A DNA stretch of 64,000 nt from Oscillatoria acuminata PCC 6304 (GCF_000317105.1 NC_019693.1:6573227-6637226), one strand, 5' to 3'; counted from the stretch's first letter, positions 33,985 through 44,082 are shown. Program-made: numbers and translations. Notes: a model not told the origin generated them from the letters alone.

Positions 33985-36843
33985 TCAACCCGACTGGAAC
34001 TGCGCCTCTAGGGTTTTATCAATGCGATCGCGAGTTTCCTCTAGGTGGGCTTTACTGGCGGTATCCAGATGCCGTCCTCGCCGTTTTAGGGTATTGTCCA
34101 CTTCCCCTTGGAGTTGCCGTAAGTTATACCGGGCGAGAGTTCGGGCTTCATCAGGAACGCTTGTACTCCTTAAAACCATCCCGATTAACATCCCTAAATG
34201 TTCTCGTTGGAGACTCCGGCGAACACTGGAAATCACGTTTAGGTCATCGGGGGAATCGATGACCTCGGTCCAAATTCCTCCTTCTAGGGTGTCAAATAGT
34301 TCCTGCATGGTCAAGGCTTGACCCGGTTCCGTTTTTAATTCTAAATCCTGTAAGCGGATTAGCCTGGGATAGGAGAACAACTCGCGCAGAACAACCCGTT
34401 GCAGTAAATTAATCCGTTGATGAATGGGATAATCCAAGGGATAAACCACGGGAACTGCACCCCAGTGATACCAGCGATCGGGGGCTAATTTATTCAGAAG
34501 TTGCGGCGGAAATCGTAATGCCGTTTCATCGAAAATGTACTTTTGCAGCAATGCCAAACTCTGACGCTGTTTCTCCACGGACACGGGTTCAAAGGGTAAG
34601 CGTCCGTTGGCGTCAGCATGATTGCGATTAAACCATTGACCTCCTATATAAAGAGTGGCATTCATCGCCTGTCTGAAATAATAGGAAAACACGGTATCAA
34701 ACATCTGACGGACTTCGGTGAAACTTTCCCCACTGACGGGATAGCGTGTATCCAGGCGTTCCCACATTTCCCGGGCATTTTCCAACTGCCACTCGGAGTA
34801 TTGCAACATATCTCCGCTGAGGTCAAACATATTCGCCGCTGGGTTGAGAATATCCATCGAATCCTCATCAGGGGCGTATGCTAAATCAGGGTTAGTGCTA
34901 CTTTCAGCGGCTATTCGTTGCAATTCCCGCTGTTCTTGTTGAGGCAGCATTCCAGGCAGGGGTTTATACCCGTATTCGATCGCCCATTCATCATAAGGGC
35001 CGACTAACATTGGGAAAAAGTCACCCTGTTTCTGGTCGCTGGGTGCCAAGTTCACAGGTACATAGTCCATAACGGAGGCCACCATACCTTCTGTGCGAGT
35101 AATTGCTGTATTATGCAACTCCTCCGGTGATAACATGGTACTGCCGTGGAAGTTATGGCGCAGTCCCAAGGTATGACCGACTTCGTGGGCAGTGAGGAAT
35201 GTTAGATACTGATTGATATAGTTTGTCATTTCCTCCCCACTGGGAAAGGCATTATGAAGCATGGACAAACCCATTGCCCCGATCGCCAACTGTTGGGGCG
35301 CTTCCATGCCATAGCAGAGGTCGTATCTTTCCATCATCTTGCGGACGAAGCTGTGCACCTGGGGCGGTTGTTGGACTGAGGGACCTGAATTCCCCATCAT
35401 CCCTTCACTGTTACCCATGCCGGAGTTGCTACTCATTCCGGGGAAGCAGGGAGTCCCCTGTAACATTTTGCCCAAGAAGGTCATTTCTGAGGCATTGGGT
35501 TGTTGTTGAACCAGGGTGCGATATTCATTTTTGATACTTCGCACGATATTCCCATCAATGAGAATATCCGCATCTAAAATTTCCCCGGTGAGGGGGTTGA
35601 CGCGAGAGGGTCCGACTCCGGCAAACCAGGATTCAAAGGAACTGGACCAGCGAATAGTGTTGTAGCGCACATCTGACGGATCCCACTCCGCATTATCGGG
35701 CATCTGTCGGGCTTCGATCGCATTACTAAACCCAGCTTTCTCGAATGCCTGATTCCAGACTTCGATGCCTTCGCGCAGGGCATCCCGATATTCTACCGGA
35801 ACGTTGTTTTCAATCCAGAAAACAATCGGCTGTTTCGGGGGAGAAAGTGGGGCATCGGGGTTTTCTTTTTCCAAATGCCAGCGGTTAATATAACGCTGGA
35901 AGGGTTCTCTACTGCGATCGTTGGACAAATCTTGATAGGCGGTGATAAAATACCCAACTCGGTTATCCGCTAATCGGGGACGAAAGCCATTGTTAACCGG
36001 CAGTGCGGAGAGGCTATAATTCACGTTTAGGGAAAACCCCCGACTATCGGGTAAACTCTGGACAGTGGAGAATAAATCATCCCCACCACTGAATCCATAG
36101 ACGGACTCAATTTCCACATTAGAGGGGAAGGTTTGAACTCGCCCAAAATAGGATTTGTCGCTATCTCTGGAATAGGCTGTCCCTAATAACCAAGGTAAAA
36201 TTGAGGTTAATCCGGTGATATCTTGACGATCAATCAGGAGTTTATTGAGGTCAATCAGCAGGCTTTCCCGGTCGGGATGAATGCTTTCGATGGGTAAAGA
36301 AGCTAGAACGGAATCACTAAAAGAGCGGTTTAGCGATCGCTCAACCGGGTCTCCAGGACTGGCCCGAAAATAAACATTCCTCACCCCAAAATGGATGTTT
36401 TTATTCACCCGCTTAAAGAAAAAGAGAAAATCCTGGAGGGGCATTCCCCTAAACAATCCCCCTTCTCCAATGCCGGATGCTAGGGTCATCACGGCTAAGA
36501 AGTTTGTGTCGAGTTGTTCCGGCTGAATCTCTAGGTAAACTTTGCCGGTTTTCTTATTATGGTAAAGGGTGAAGAGTCCTGGGAGGTTTTCAGCATCTTT
36601 CACCACTTCATCAAATTTTTGCAGGGAATCGCTGTCGTCTTCCTCACTCTCCTCGCTGTTTTCGGCGTCCTCGTTGTCACCGTTTTTATCTTCCCACTCA
36701 TCGGGTGTGGGAACGGGTATGTTTTGGCTGTAATATCTCGGTTCCGGCATTTGGCTATTTGCCTGACCCGAAAACAGTCCGAAGGTTACCGGCAAGATGA
36801 AAAAAGCCAAAAACAAAATCAATAATCGCTTGGCTTTTGACAT
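33985..36843 (-). CDS. Secreted zinc metalloprotease of the DUF4953/DUF5117 group
   Basis: 952 residues if started at ATG 36843, where MSKAKRLLILFLAFFILPVTF gives a clear signal peptide; a longer frame to 36966 adds a charged leader without a ribosome-binding site. Near residue 550 is TAHEVGHTLGLRHNF, the full HExxHxxGxxH zinc signature of metzincin-like peptidases. An acidic stretch (EDAENSEESEEDDSD) follows the signal peptide. The family is found mainly in bacteria as exported proteins of unknown substrate. The domain order DUF5118-DUF5117-DUF4953 is suggested by length and motif position rather than confirmed. Confidence 0.85.
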   Translation of the reverse strand: MSKAKRLLILFLAFFILPVTFGLFSGQANSQMPEPRYYSQNIPVPTPDEWEDKNGDNEDAENSEESEEDDSDSLQKFDEVVKDAENLPGLFTLYHNKKTGKVYLEIQPEQLDTNFLAVMTLASGIGEGGLFRGMPLQDFLFFFKRVNKNIHFGVRNVYFRASPGDPVERSLNRSFSDSVLASLPIESIHPDRESLLIDLNKLLIDRQDITGLTSILPWLLGTAYSRDSDKSYFGRVQTFPSNVEIESVYGFSGGDDLFSTVQSLPDSRGFSLNVNYSLSALPVNNGFRPRLADNRVGYFITAYQDLSNDRSREPFQRYINRWHLEKENPDAPLSPPKQPIVFWIENNVPVEYRDALREGIEVWNQAFEKAGFSNAIEARQMPDNAEWDPSDVRYNTIRWSSSFESWFAGVGPSRVNPLTGEILDADILIDGNIVRSIKNEYRTLVQQQPNASEMTFLGKMLQGTPCFPGMSSNSGMGNSEGMMGNSGPSVQQPPQVHSFVRKMMERYDLCYGMEAPQQLAIGAMGLSMLHNAFPSGEEMTNYINQYLTFLTAHEVGHTLGLRHNFHGSTMLSPEELHNTAITRTEGMVASVMDYVPVNLAPSDQKQGDFFPMLVGPYDEWAIEYGYKPLPGMLPQQEQRELQRIAAESSTNPDLAYAPDEDSMDILNPAANMFDLSGDMLQYSEWQLENAREMWERLDTRYPVSGESFTEVRQMFDTVFSYYFRQAMNATLYIGGQWFNRNHADANGRLPFEPVSVEKQRQSLALLQKYIFDETALRFPPQLLNKLAPDRWYHWGAVPVVYPLDYPIHQRINLLQRVVLRELFSYPRLIRLQDLELKTEPGQALTMQELFDTLEGGIWTEVIDSPDDLNVISSVRRSLQREHLGMLIGMVLRSTSVPDEARTLARYNLRQLQGEVDNTLKRRGRHLDTASKAHLEETRDRIDKTLEAQFQSG

Positions 36844-37919
36844 TTTATGCTTCCCGTTTGACTGGAAGTCCAGGGAAAAAAATGTCTTGAGACTCTGGCT
36901 AATTTTCACGAAGAACCGCTTTAGGAAATTCCTCTGGGACGCGAATTTTCTCATCAGACGATGCATTAATATTTAGGGTGTGTGTGTTGAGTGGCGACTA
37001 CATTCACAGCGGGAATGGTTGACCAGTGGAATGCTACTCAGGACAATTGTGCATAAACTGTTATGTTCCGGGCTAACATGAACTCCCTTCTCTTTAATTG
37101 ACATCAGCACCAAGAGTGCCAATCAATACTGACGGATCGATATCGATGGGCTGGTATGTTCCAAAGTAAGTGGTGCTTCATTATTCTAGAGTAACGGTTT
37201 CGCCTCAAAATGGCGAGAGATTGAGGCCACGAACACTTCTTTCAACGCTCATGGCGACTGCCCTTCCCATTGCCCTCTGCCACCCCGACGATTCCCGGGG
37301 AGAGGACTGCCATCGCCACCCCAGATCCCAACTGCTGCATCCGTTTTCCTTCTTCCTTCCGCAAAATCAGGGTCTTCTATCCGGGATGAGTTTCATTCGG
37401 GCAAACAACCGAGGGGCAATCTTCCCTGGAAAAGCCCCATTCCATAATTATCCAACTGCTGCAACATGAGCAACATCCCCCTGAACTGGACTAAATTTCT
37501 CTCCCTGTATCACCACCGGAAGCACCCCTAATTTTTATCTCGCAAAAACCCCAGGCTTTCTAACTCATTCAACCTGCTGCATTATGATTTTAAGGTGAGA
37601 TTTTAGCCGTGAATTTGCTGCCTATAATCTTATGATTATACCCGATTTGACGGTTTTTGCTGTCAGTTTTATTGTTAAGAATTTTTAAAGCCCAGGAAGG
37701 TACAGCCTCATCATAACGGTAAAAAGAGCCACAGATTTAGGATGACTATCCGGGCTGACATCAGACTGTTCCCCTTAAATTTGAAGAGAATACCCCAGAA
37801 TCCTGGCAAGTTTAGGTTTTGGACTAATAGCCGGATTCCATCCCCTCCAGAACGACTTGTGGTCCTCTCCCCTGGATCTTGGGAAGAGGACCGGAAGTAG
37901 CCCTAGTCTAAAGGATGAA
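36844..37919. other. Intergenic stretch of about 1 kb without a supported gene
   Basis: A 99-codon frame at 37170-37469 has no ribosome-binding site, no recognisable motif and an atypical composition, so I do not call it. An imperfect hairpin GTCCTCTCCC/GGGAAGAGGAC at about 37862-37893 lies beyond the stop of the gene ending at 37920 and may end its mRNA. Confidence 0.45.
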
Positions 37920-40229
37920 TTACTCTATCCGTTCTATCGGGGGCGGAGTCTGAGAATCCCTCCCCAGGCCCTCATTGCGATCGCTGGGCATAGGCGGTGC
38001 AGAAGTGGCCGGGAGGTCGGTTGGGGTCGCGGTGGGTTCCGTGGGGGAGACGGGCGGATTTACCGATTCGGTGGGGGTTTCTTGGGGGAAGGGCGTAGGA
38101 GTAGAACTGCGATCGCCCGCCACCGGACTCGGTTCCCGGACTTGCACCGGAGGCGGATTCAGAATGGTTTCCCATGCCTCAACTTCTTGCCGTGCCTGAT
38201 TATACAGATTGGAATAAAATGGAATCATCCGAGCCAGTTCGATCGCCTGGGGAAGATTCTCCAAAGACCGTTGTTGGGCCAAGGCCAAAATCCGTTGACT
38301 CCAGTCTTGAATTGCTGCATCCGCGCTAAAGCGTAAATTAGACTTAGAAGAGACTTGATTGGCCAAATCCATTGCCTGAATCAACCGTTCGGGGCTTTGA
38401 GCAACATCTCCAAGCTGATAGGCGCGGTCCAGGAGTTGGCGATCGCGACCTTCCTGCTGCCAGGTTTGAATCGCAGACTGGGCCTCACTGTACAGCAACC
38501 GCCCGGGACGAATGCCTTGGGCGGTGGCGATCGCCCCAGTGATATTTCCCCATTGCGCCAAATTCCAGGCGCGGTCTAAGATAGGCTGGTCTTCAAGTCG
38601 TTGAATTTCCTGATTCCACCCTTGAATTTTGTCCTGGGCCTCGGTGTACAAAGCCCGCCCTGAACCGACATTTCTAGCCGTATCGATCGCCGCTTGCAAC
38701 GAAGCGCGATCGCGGTAACTAGCCAGTTGTTCAGCCTGTCGCAGATAGGGCCGGTCTTCGGTCTCCTCAATCTGACTTTGCCAATCATTAATTTCTTCCT
38801 GCGCTCGATCCCAGACCAGATTGGTGCGACTGACCAGTTGAGCTTGGGCGATCGCCGAGCGCAAATTGTTCACATTCCCCGCCATCGCCAGATTCCGGGC
38901 CTGTTCTAGGTAGGCCACATCTTTGATGCTATCCTGCCACTGAGAGATTAATCGTTTGGCTTCCAGGTGCCCAGGGCGATCGGGGCCAATCACTTGGGCT
39001 TTGGCGATCGCATCTTCCAAAGAACGGACCGTTACCCGAGTAGCAATGGATCGGGCCCGAGTCAGTTCGATGAAATCCTCTGCCTCTTTTTTAATCGAAC
39101 TATTACCCGGAACTTGACGAGCAATGTAAATTGCATCTTCCCACTTCTGGTCATCCCCATTTTTGCGGGCTAATGCCAGGATTTGCTTGGAAAAGTCAGT
39201 GGCTAAAGACCGAGATTTTTTATATAACTTGCTCTGAGGTTCAATTTTATCGACCAGGGCGATCGCTTCGGTGATATTTTTGAGTTCTCCTTGTTCCGCT
39301 AAACTGCGGGCTTTTGCCAAGGTTTGACCGTCTTGCTGAGTCACCCGAATCAGTTCATTGAGGCTATCATAACGAACTGTTTCCCAGTAAGTATTTTCCA
39401 CGGAAAGCAGTTGTCGCATATAGCCCAGAGCTTGGTTCCAGTTTTCCTTTTCTAACTCTGACTCAGCATTTTTATAAAGCTTTTCCGCCTCATTCCAGAT
39501 GGACTGCCAGCGAGTAATGCGCTCTTGGACTAAACCGGCAGCGGTCGTATTGCTGGGAATCTGACGGGCGGCGGCGATCGCTTGGGTGATCTGGCCTTCC
39601 TGAAATATTTTCTCAGCCAAGTCCAGCAGTTGTCCTGCCCATTTTTCAATCTGACGATTGATTTCCGGACGCAGGGGGTGGTCTTCAGGAAGTTGATGCA
39701 CCTGAGCGATCGCCCGCAACAACCCCTCGACCGTTTGATCCCTCGCCGCTTGTTGAGCACAGTACAAATGCTCCGAAGCCGAAGTCCAGGTACTCTCTTC
39801 ACAAGTGGGCGTCGCCGGAAGGCGCAATAATATCAGTAATGCTGTTCCCCCCAGTCCTCCTGTCAACAGAAAGGTGACCAGCGCCCAGAGTTGCCAATTT
39901 GTTAACCATTTCAGCCACCCATGCAGACGGCGATTGGAGGACCTACTATCTCGAATCTGTGGATTTAACATGAGGTCAGCCTTCTTACTCTGTCCAAAGT
40001 GCTTCTGATTCCCAGACCCCGGGCGATCGGTTGCTCCTCCTGTGGAAAATACATCCGATCTCGAAGAGGGCAGGTGCAGACCCGAACCCTGCTGCGAACC
40101 CGCCCCAGCAGCACTCCTGCCGAACCCAGACAGGGACGATGCAGGCATTTTCGCCGACGAGTCCGGTTGTCCCGACTCCGACGGCTGGGCGTTAGGCCAC
40201 TGCTCTGGAAATTTGCGATCTTTAGTCAT
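37920..40229 (-). CDS. Membrane-anchored helical-repeat protein of unknown function
   Basis: 769 residues that I cannot assign to a named family. Residues 1-110 are Ser/Gly/Pro-rich and disordered. One membrane helix (LWALVTFLLTGGLGGTALLILL) lies at about 113-136. Residues 150-690 are built of roughly eight helical repeats of 55-70 residues with the pattern A..LA.......AI..A..I.....LY.EAQ..I..W...I, for example AIDTARNVGSGRALYTEAQ and AIATAQGIRPGRLLYSEAQ. The last 75 residues are Pro/Thr/Glu-rich. The layout suggests a structural or scaffold protein with a large helical solenoid on one side of the membrane. No signal cleavage site is seen. Confidence 0.75.
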   Translation of the reverse strand: MTKDRKFPEQWPNAQPSESGQPDSSAKMPASSLSGFGRSAAGAGSQQGSGLHLPSSRSDVFSTGGATDRPGSGNQKHFGQSKKADLMLNPQIRDSRSSNRRLHGWLKWLTNWQLWALVTFLLTGGLGGTALLILLRLPATPTCEESTWTSASEHLYCAQQAARDQTVEGLLRAIAQVHQLPEDHPLRPEINRQIEKWAGQLLDLAEKIFQEGQITQAIAAARQIPSNTTAAGLVQERITRWQSIWNEAEKLYKNAESELEKENWNQALGYMRQLLSVENTYWETVRYDSLNELIRVTQQDGQTLAKARSLAEQGELKNITEAIALVDKIEPQSKLYKKSRSLATDFSKQILALARKNGDDQKWEDAIYIARQVPGNSSIKKEAEDFIELTRARSIATRVTVRSLEDAIAKAQVIGPDRPGHLEAKRLISQWQDSIKDVAYLEQARNLAMAGNVNNLRSAIAQAQLVSRTNLVWDRAQEEINDWQSQIEETEDRPYLRQAEQLASYRDRASLQAAIDTARNVGSGRALYTEAQDKIQGWNQEIQRLEDQPILDRAWNLAQWGNITGAIATAQGIRPGRLLYSEAQSAIQTWQQEGRDRQLLDRAYQLGDVAQSPERLIQAMDLANQVSSKSNLRFSADAAIQDWSQRILALAQQRSLENLPQAIELARMIPFYSNLYNQARQEVEAWETILNPPPVQVREPSPVAGDRSSTPTPFPQETPTESVNPPVSPTEPTATPTDLPATSAPPMPSDRNEGLGRDSQTPPPIERIE

Positions 40230-40802
40230 AGCCCACCCGAAAACACTCTTGCATCAGTCTTAACTTGGCTGTTTTAGAAAGACAGGTTTTACGATTCGGC
40301 CACAGTTCCACAACCTAAGTATTAGGTTCGATAAAAGCCGGTTATATGTTCCTCAATCTAGCACCAAGAATTGTTTAGGTTAAGAGTGCTAGAGCTTTTT
40401 TGGCAACGCCGTTCGCTTATTGACCGTTTCCTTCTAGGCGGATCTACATCTGCACCCACCGCCTTTCCGGTTTTCTCTATCCTTCTTGTCCCTTCTTGTC
40501 CTTGATCATCTGTAGATTAGGAGCATCCAGATACTTTAACGCAATCGATCAAATCCTGGAAAACAGCTTATTCCAAGTTTTGAGAGTTAGCGCATCCAAC
40601 AAGCCAGGACAATCAATTCTACCGTTGAGTGGTCAATCCGATTGATTGCTTCTTATCTTCTCATGTTATTTTCAGTTGCGATCCCCACTTTTAAAAAAAC
40701 TTCTACCTAGGACTGCACGCCCTAGCGGTTCAAAACCCAGTTTTTGTACAAAATTTACACCAATTAGCAGCAAATCTGGCCTGTAAATCCGGTTTCTCAC
40801 GG
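40230..40802. other. Intergenic stretch without a supported gene
   Basis: No coding frame with a start signal and no strong repeat was found. The upstream region of the helical-repeat gene, read leftward, lies here. Confidence 0.45.
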
Positions 40803-40852
40803 TTACTGGACCCCCATAGTCGCCATGAGTTTGATAGATAGGGGTCCAGTAA
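40803..40852. terminator. Hairpin downstream of hslO
   Basis: TTACTGGACCCC (40803-40814) pairs perfectly with GGGGTCCAGTAA (40841-40852) across a 26-base loop, 20 bases beyond the hslO stop. No T run follows on the minus strand, so it could be an mRNA-protecting structure rather than a true terminator. Confidence 0.5.
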
Positions 40853-40872
40853 TAGTTAGGCGATCGCCTCCA

Positions 40873-41769
40873 TCAAGACTCCGCTTGCAAAGTCCCAATC
40901 AGTTCCGTGAGTTGATCGCGACTGGCGGTGTAAACTTCCCCACAGAAGTGACAAATCGCCTCAGCACCATCGTCTTTCTCAATCATGTCCAGCAGTTCTT
41001 CTTCCCCCAGCAACTTCAACGCCCCTAACATCCGTTGATGAGAGCATCCGCAGTGGAAGCGCACCAGTTGTCTCTCCGGTAAAATATTCAATCCCATATC
41101 TCCAAGCAGTTGCTCGAAAATATCCGGCAGAGTCTTACCCGCTTGTAATAACGGTGTAAAACCCGACAAACTGGCAACCCGCGATTCCAACAACGCCACA
41201 AGTTCATCATCGGTTGCTGCTTTCGGCATCACCTGCAACAAAATTCCCCCGGATGCTTGCACCCCTGCTGCCTCTACAAATACCCCCACCACTAGGGCCG
41301 AAGGCGTCTGCTCTGAAGTCACCAGATAATGAGCAATATCATCCCCGATTTCACCAGAAACCAGTTCTACGGTACTGGAATAGGGGTAACCATATCCCAC
41401 ATCTCGGACGATGTAGAGATAGCCATCATTCCCGACAGCCCCCCCCACATCCAGTTTTCCGATCGCATTCGGTGGCAATTCTATCTCCGGATTCTCCACA
41501 TACCCGCGCACGGTTCCATCTAATCCCGCATCCACGAGAATGCCGCCTAATGGTCCATTGCCTTTAACCCGAATATTCACTCGCGATCCCGGTCGCTTCA
41601 TACTGGAAGCCAGGAGTAACCCCGACGATAGCGTCCGTCCTAGGGCTGCTGTTGCCACATAGGAGAGACCATGCCGCTGACGCGCCTCTTCCGTCAACCG
41701 CGTCGTAATTACCCCAACTGCTCTAATCCCTCCATCGGCTGCTGTTGCTCTAATCAGTTGATCTACCAT
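40873..41769 (-). CDS. hslO: Redox-regulated chaperone Hsp33
   Basis: 298 residues, normal for Hsp33. The N-terminal domain begins DQLIRATAADGGIRAVGVITT and has GNGPLGGILVDAG. The C-terminal zinc switch is complete: FHCGCSHQRML (C-x-C) and AICHFCGEVY (C-x2-C). Under oxidative stress these four cysteines release zinc and the protein becomes an ATP-independent holdase. ATG at 41769. Confidence 0.95.
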   Translation of the reverse strand: MVDQLIRATAADGGIRAVGVITTRLTEEARQRHGLSYVATAALGRTLSSGLLLASSMKRPGSRVNIRVKGNGPLGGILVDAGLDGTVRGYVENPEIELPPNAIGKLDVGGAVGNDGYLYIVRDVGYGYPYSSTVELVSGEIGDDIAHYLVTSEQTPSALVVGVFVEAAGVQASGGILLQVMPKAATDDELVALLESRVASLSGFTPLLQAGKTLPDIFEQLLGDMGLNILPERQLVRFHCGCSHQRMLGALKLLGEEELLDMIEKDDGAEAICHFCGEVYTASRDQLTELIGTLQAES

Positions 41770-41817
41770 GCCAAAACCTTACAATTCTTAACAAGTCATC
41801 TAAACTTTATTGTAAAA

Positions 41818-42239
41818 GGGAGATGGGGGGGATGGGGGAGATAGGGGGATGGGGGAGATGGGGGAGATAGGGGGCTTACAAGAGTAAGTTTTTTAGTTCC
41901 GGTCCCCTCCCCTTGGCAAGGTCCGGGTTAGGGTGGGGTCCTCATTGATGCGCGATTCCCTACGGGAGAGCTTCCGCTTACCGCAAGTCAAGAGGAATGA
42001 GTGGGTGGAGACTAATAGTACAGGCGCGATCAGTGAAGAAAGAGGTTTGAACAGTCTCTATACAGGTGCTTAAATTGTTAAGAGTGACGCGCAAGTGGCG
42101 ATCAACCAAGAACCCCACCCTAACCCTCCCCTTGCCAAGGGGAGGGGACCGGAAGTGCTCTTAAGCGTTAAAAAACTACTTTTGTAAGCCCCCCATCTCC
42201 CCCATCTCCCCCATCCTCCCTATCTCCCCCATCTCCCCA
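41818..42239. repeat. Large imperfect inverted repeat with GGGGGAGAT microsatellites at both ends
   Basis: The left arm (41818-41939) and right arm (42112-42239) are inverted copies in the same order of blocks: a GGGGGAGATG microsatellite, CTTACA-A-AGTA, GTTTTTTA, CCGGTCCCCTCCCCTTGGCA, and GGGTTAGGGTGGGG. The 172-base centre has no ORF. It fills the gap between hslO and the thioredoxin gene and could form a cruciform or be a decayed transposable element. Confidence 0.65.
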
Positions 42240-42359
42240 GTGACTCCCCTGCTGTAAAATAATCAAAGTTTAATAACAGTGAGCGATCGCCACTCCGGTT
42301 GGATTTTCGATGGCTTGAGTTGGCAATCGCCTGGTACCTGATATTTGAAAGCGGTGGGC

Positions 42360-42683
42360 ATGAGTAGCATTATCAAAGTCACAGATACTGAGTTTGGAAC
42401 CGAAGTAGAACAAGCAACAACCCCAGTATTGGCCTATTTTTGGGCCAGTTGGTGTGGGCCTTGCCGATTGGTCTCCCCCTATATAGACTGGGCCGCATCA
42501 GAATATGGCGATCGCCTCAAAGTCCTTAAGCTCGAAGTCGATCCCAATCCTGAATCAGTGAAAAAGTGCGGCGTTGAAGGAGTACCGGCAATCCGCGTCT
42601 TTAAAGATGGGGCGATCGTAGAATCCTTTGAGGGAGCCATTACCAAACAGGCATTAGCCACCCTGATCGACGCCCATCTCTAA
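42360..42683 (+). CDS. Thioredoxin-like protein
   Basis: 107 residues from ATG 42360; five codons upstream are in frame but not conserved. FWASWCGPCRLVSPYIDWAA holds the active-site W-C-G-P-C, and GVPAIRVFKDG carries the cis-Pro. Length and motifs fit a classical thioredoxin, but the residues around the active site are not those of the main TrxA, so it is probably one of the several cyanobacterial variants (thioredoxin family, TxlA/TrxB-like). It is a disulfide reductase in the cytosol. Confidence 0.9.
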   Translation: MSSIIKVTDTEFGTEVEQATTPVLAYFWASWCGPCRLVSPYIDWAASEYGDRLKVLKLEVDPNPESVKKCGVEGVPAIRVFKDGAIVESFEGAITKQALATLIDAHL

Positions 42684-42725
42684 AAACCCACTGGGACTCC
42701 CTAACCGGACCTGCTTAATGATGAC

Positions 42726-42782
42726 AGCCTGCGTAGGCAGGCTTTGTCCGCTTTCCGCCCCACCCTTGAGGGTGCGGGTTTA
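42726..42782 (+). repeat. Dispersed double-hairpin repeat, copy 4
   Basis: AGCCTGCGTAGGCAGGCT forms the first stem and CACCCTTGAGGGTG the second, in the same order and spacing as at 13900-13956. It lies between the thioredoxin and aminotransferase genes. Confidence 0.7.
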
Positions 42783-42847
42783 GCAGACCCAGGTAAACCG
42801 GATTCCGGATCAGTTGCACTCCATCAGCTTCTCACCCGTTAACCATC

Positions 42848-44020
42848 ATGCAGTTTGCTAACCGTCTAGAACCCCTGCGTTCCAATGTCTTTGCAGATAT
42901 GGATAATGCTAAAGCTAAGGCTAAAGCCGCAGGATTGAAGGTCATTGATTTATCATTAGGGTCCTCAGACCTACCCCCAGCACCCCATATTATTGAGGCG
43001 ATCGCCTCATCTTTACCCGATCGCAACTCTCACGGATACGTCCTCTTTCACCGCACCCAAGCCTTTCGCGAAGCTGCCGCCCGGTGGTACCACCAGCGCT
43101 ATGGCATTGCAGTAGACCCCCAAACTGAAGTCCTGGCGTTAATTGGTTCCCAGGAAGGCACTGCTCATTTACCCTTAGCCATTTTAAATCCTGGAGATTT
43201 TGCCCTCCTCATGGATCCGGGCTATCCCTCCCATGCCGGTGGAGTCTACTTAGCCAGTGGTCAAATTTATGGGATGCCTCTGCGGGAAGAAAACGGATTT
43301 TTGCCCGTCTTTGAGGAAATTCCCCAAGGGGTTCTCAACCAAGCGCGGATGATGGTTCTGAGCTATCCCCACAACCCCACTACCGCCATTGCTCCCCTGT
43401 CGTTTTTCCAAGAAGCAGTCGCCTTTTGTCAGCAGCATCAGTTAGTCCTAATTCACGATTTTCCCTACGCTGACTTAGTATTTGATGCTCAGATTTCCGT
43501 CCCTTCTGTCTTGCAAGCGGACCCGGAAAAAACTGTTTCTATCGAGTTTTTTACCTTGTCCAAATCCTATAATATGGGCGGATTACGGGTAGGGTATGCC
43601 ATTGGCAATCCCGAACTGATTAAAGCCCTGCGGCAAGTTAAGGCAGCAGTGGATTTCAACCAATATCAGGGCATTCTCAACGGAGCGATCGCCGCCCTCA
43701 CGGGACCCCAAGACACCGTAGGCGAAATGACTAGCATCTTCCGCAACCGTCGGGATGCTTTCGTTAACGCCCTCCATCGTATCGGCTGGCAAGTGCCCAT
43801 GCCCGAGTCTACCATGTATGTTTGGGCCAAACTCCCCGAACAGTGGGCCAACAATTCCATCGGCTTTTGCACCCAGATGGTGGAAAAAACCGGCATAGCC
43901 GCTTCTCCCGGTTCTGGATTTGGCAAAATGGGTCAAGGGTATGTGCGTTTTGCCTTAGTTTGGGATCCGCCGGTGTTAGAAGAAGCGGTGGAACGAATTG
44001 CCCAGTTTTTGAATTCATAA
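42848..44020 (+). CDS. Class I/II PLP-dependent aminotransferase (LL-diaminopimelate-aminotransferase-like)
   Basis: 390 residues with fold type I features: DLSLGSSDLPPAPHIIEAI at the start, GSQEGTAHLPLAIL for the PLP phosphate loop, SYPHNPTTAIAP with the conserved Asn-Pro, HDFPYADLVF with the Asp-x-x-Tyr pair, and TLSKSYNMGGLRVGY with the PLP-binding Lys. The C-terminal Arg for the substrate carboxylate is in GQGYVRFAL. It resembles DapL and the alanine/aspartate group; which amino acid it serves is not certain. A strong terminator follows. Confidence 0.88.
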   Translation: MQFANRLEPLRSNVFADMDNAKAKAKAAGLKVIDLSLGSSDLPPAPHIIEAIASSLPDRNSHGYVLFHRTQAFREAAARWYHQRYGIAVDPQTEVLALIGSQEGTAHLPLAILNPGDFALLMDPGYPSHAGGVYLASGQIYGMPLREENGFLPVFEEIPQGVLNQARMMVLSYPHNPTTAIAPLSFFQEAVAFCQQHQLVLIHDFPYADLVFDAQISVPSVLQADPEKTVSIEFFTLSKSYNMGGLRVGYAIGNPELIKALRQVKAAVDFNQYQGILNGAIAALTGPQDTVGEMTSIFRNRRDAFVNALHRIGWQVPMPESTMYVWAKLPEQWANNSIGFCTQMVEKTGIAASPGSGFGKMGQGYVRFALVWDPPVLEEAVERIAQFLNS

Positions 44021-44046
44021 TTTTACCCAGTCCCCTAGTCCCACAG

Positions 44047-44082
44047 AATAACCGATGAGAGAGTCTCATCGGTTATTTTTTA
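44047..44082 (+). terminator. Rho-independent terminator after the aminotransferase gene
   Basis: AATAACCGATGAGA and its perfect reverse complement enclose a 3-base loop and are followed by TTTTT. Confidence 0.92.

Noticed and set aside
37170-37469. 99-codon frame in the long gap before the helical-repeat gene
   Set aside because: Composition and lack of start signals suggest chance; no hydrophobic, coiled or motif pattern.
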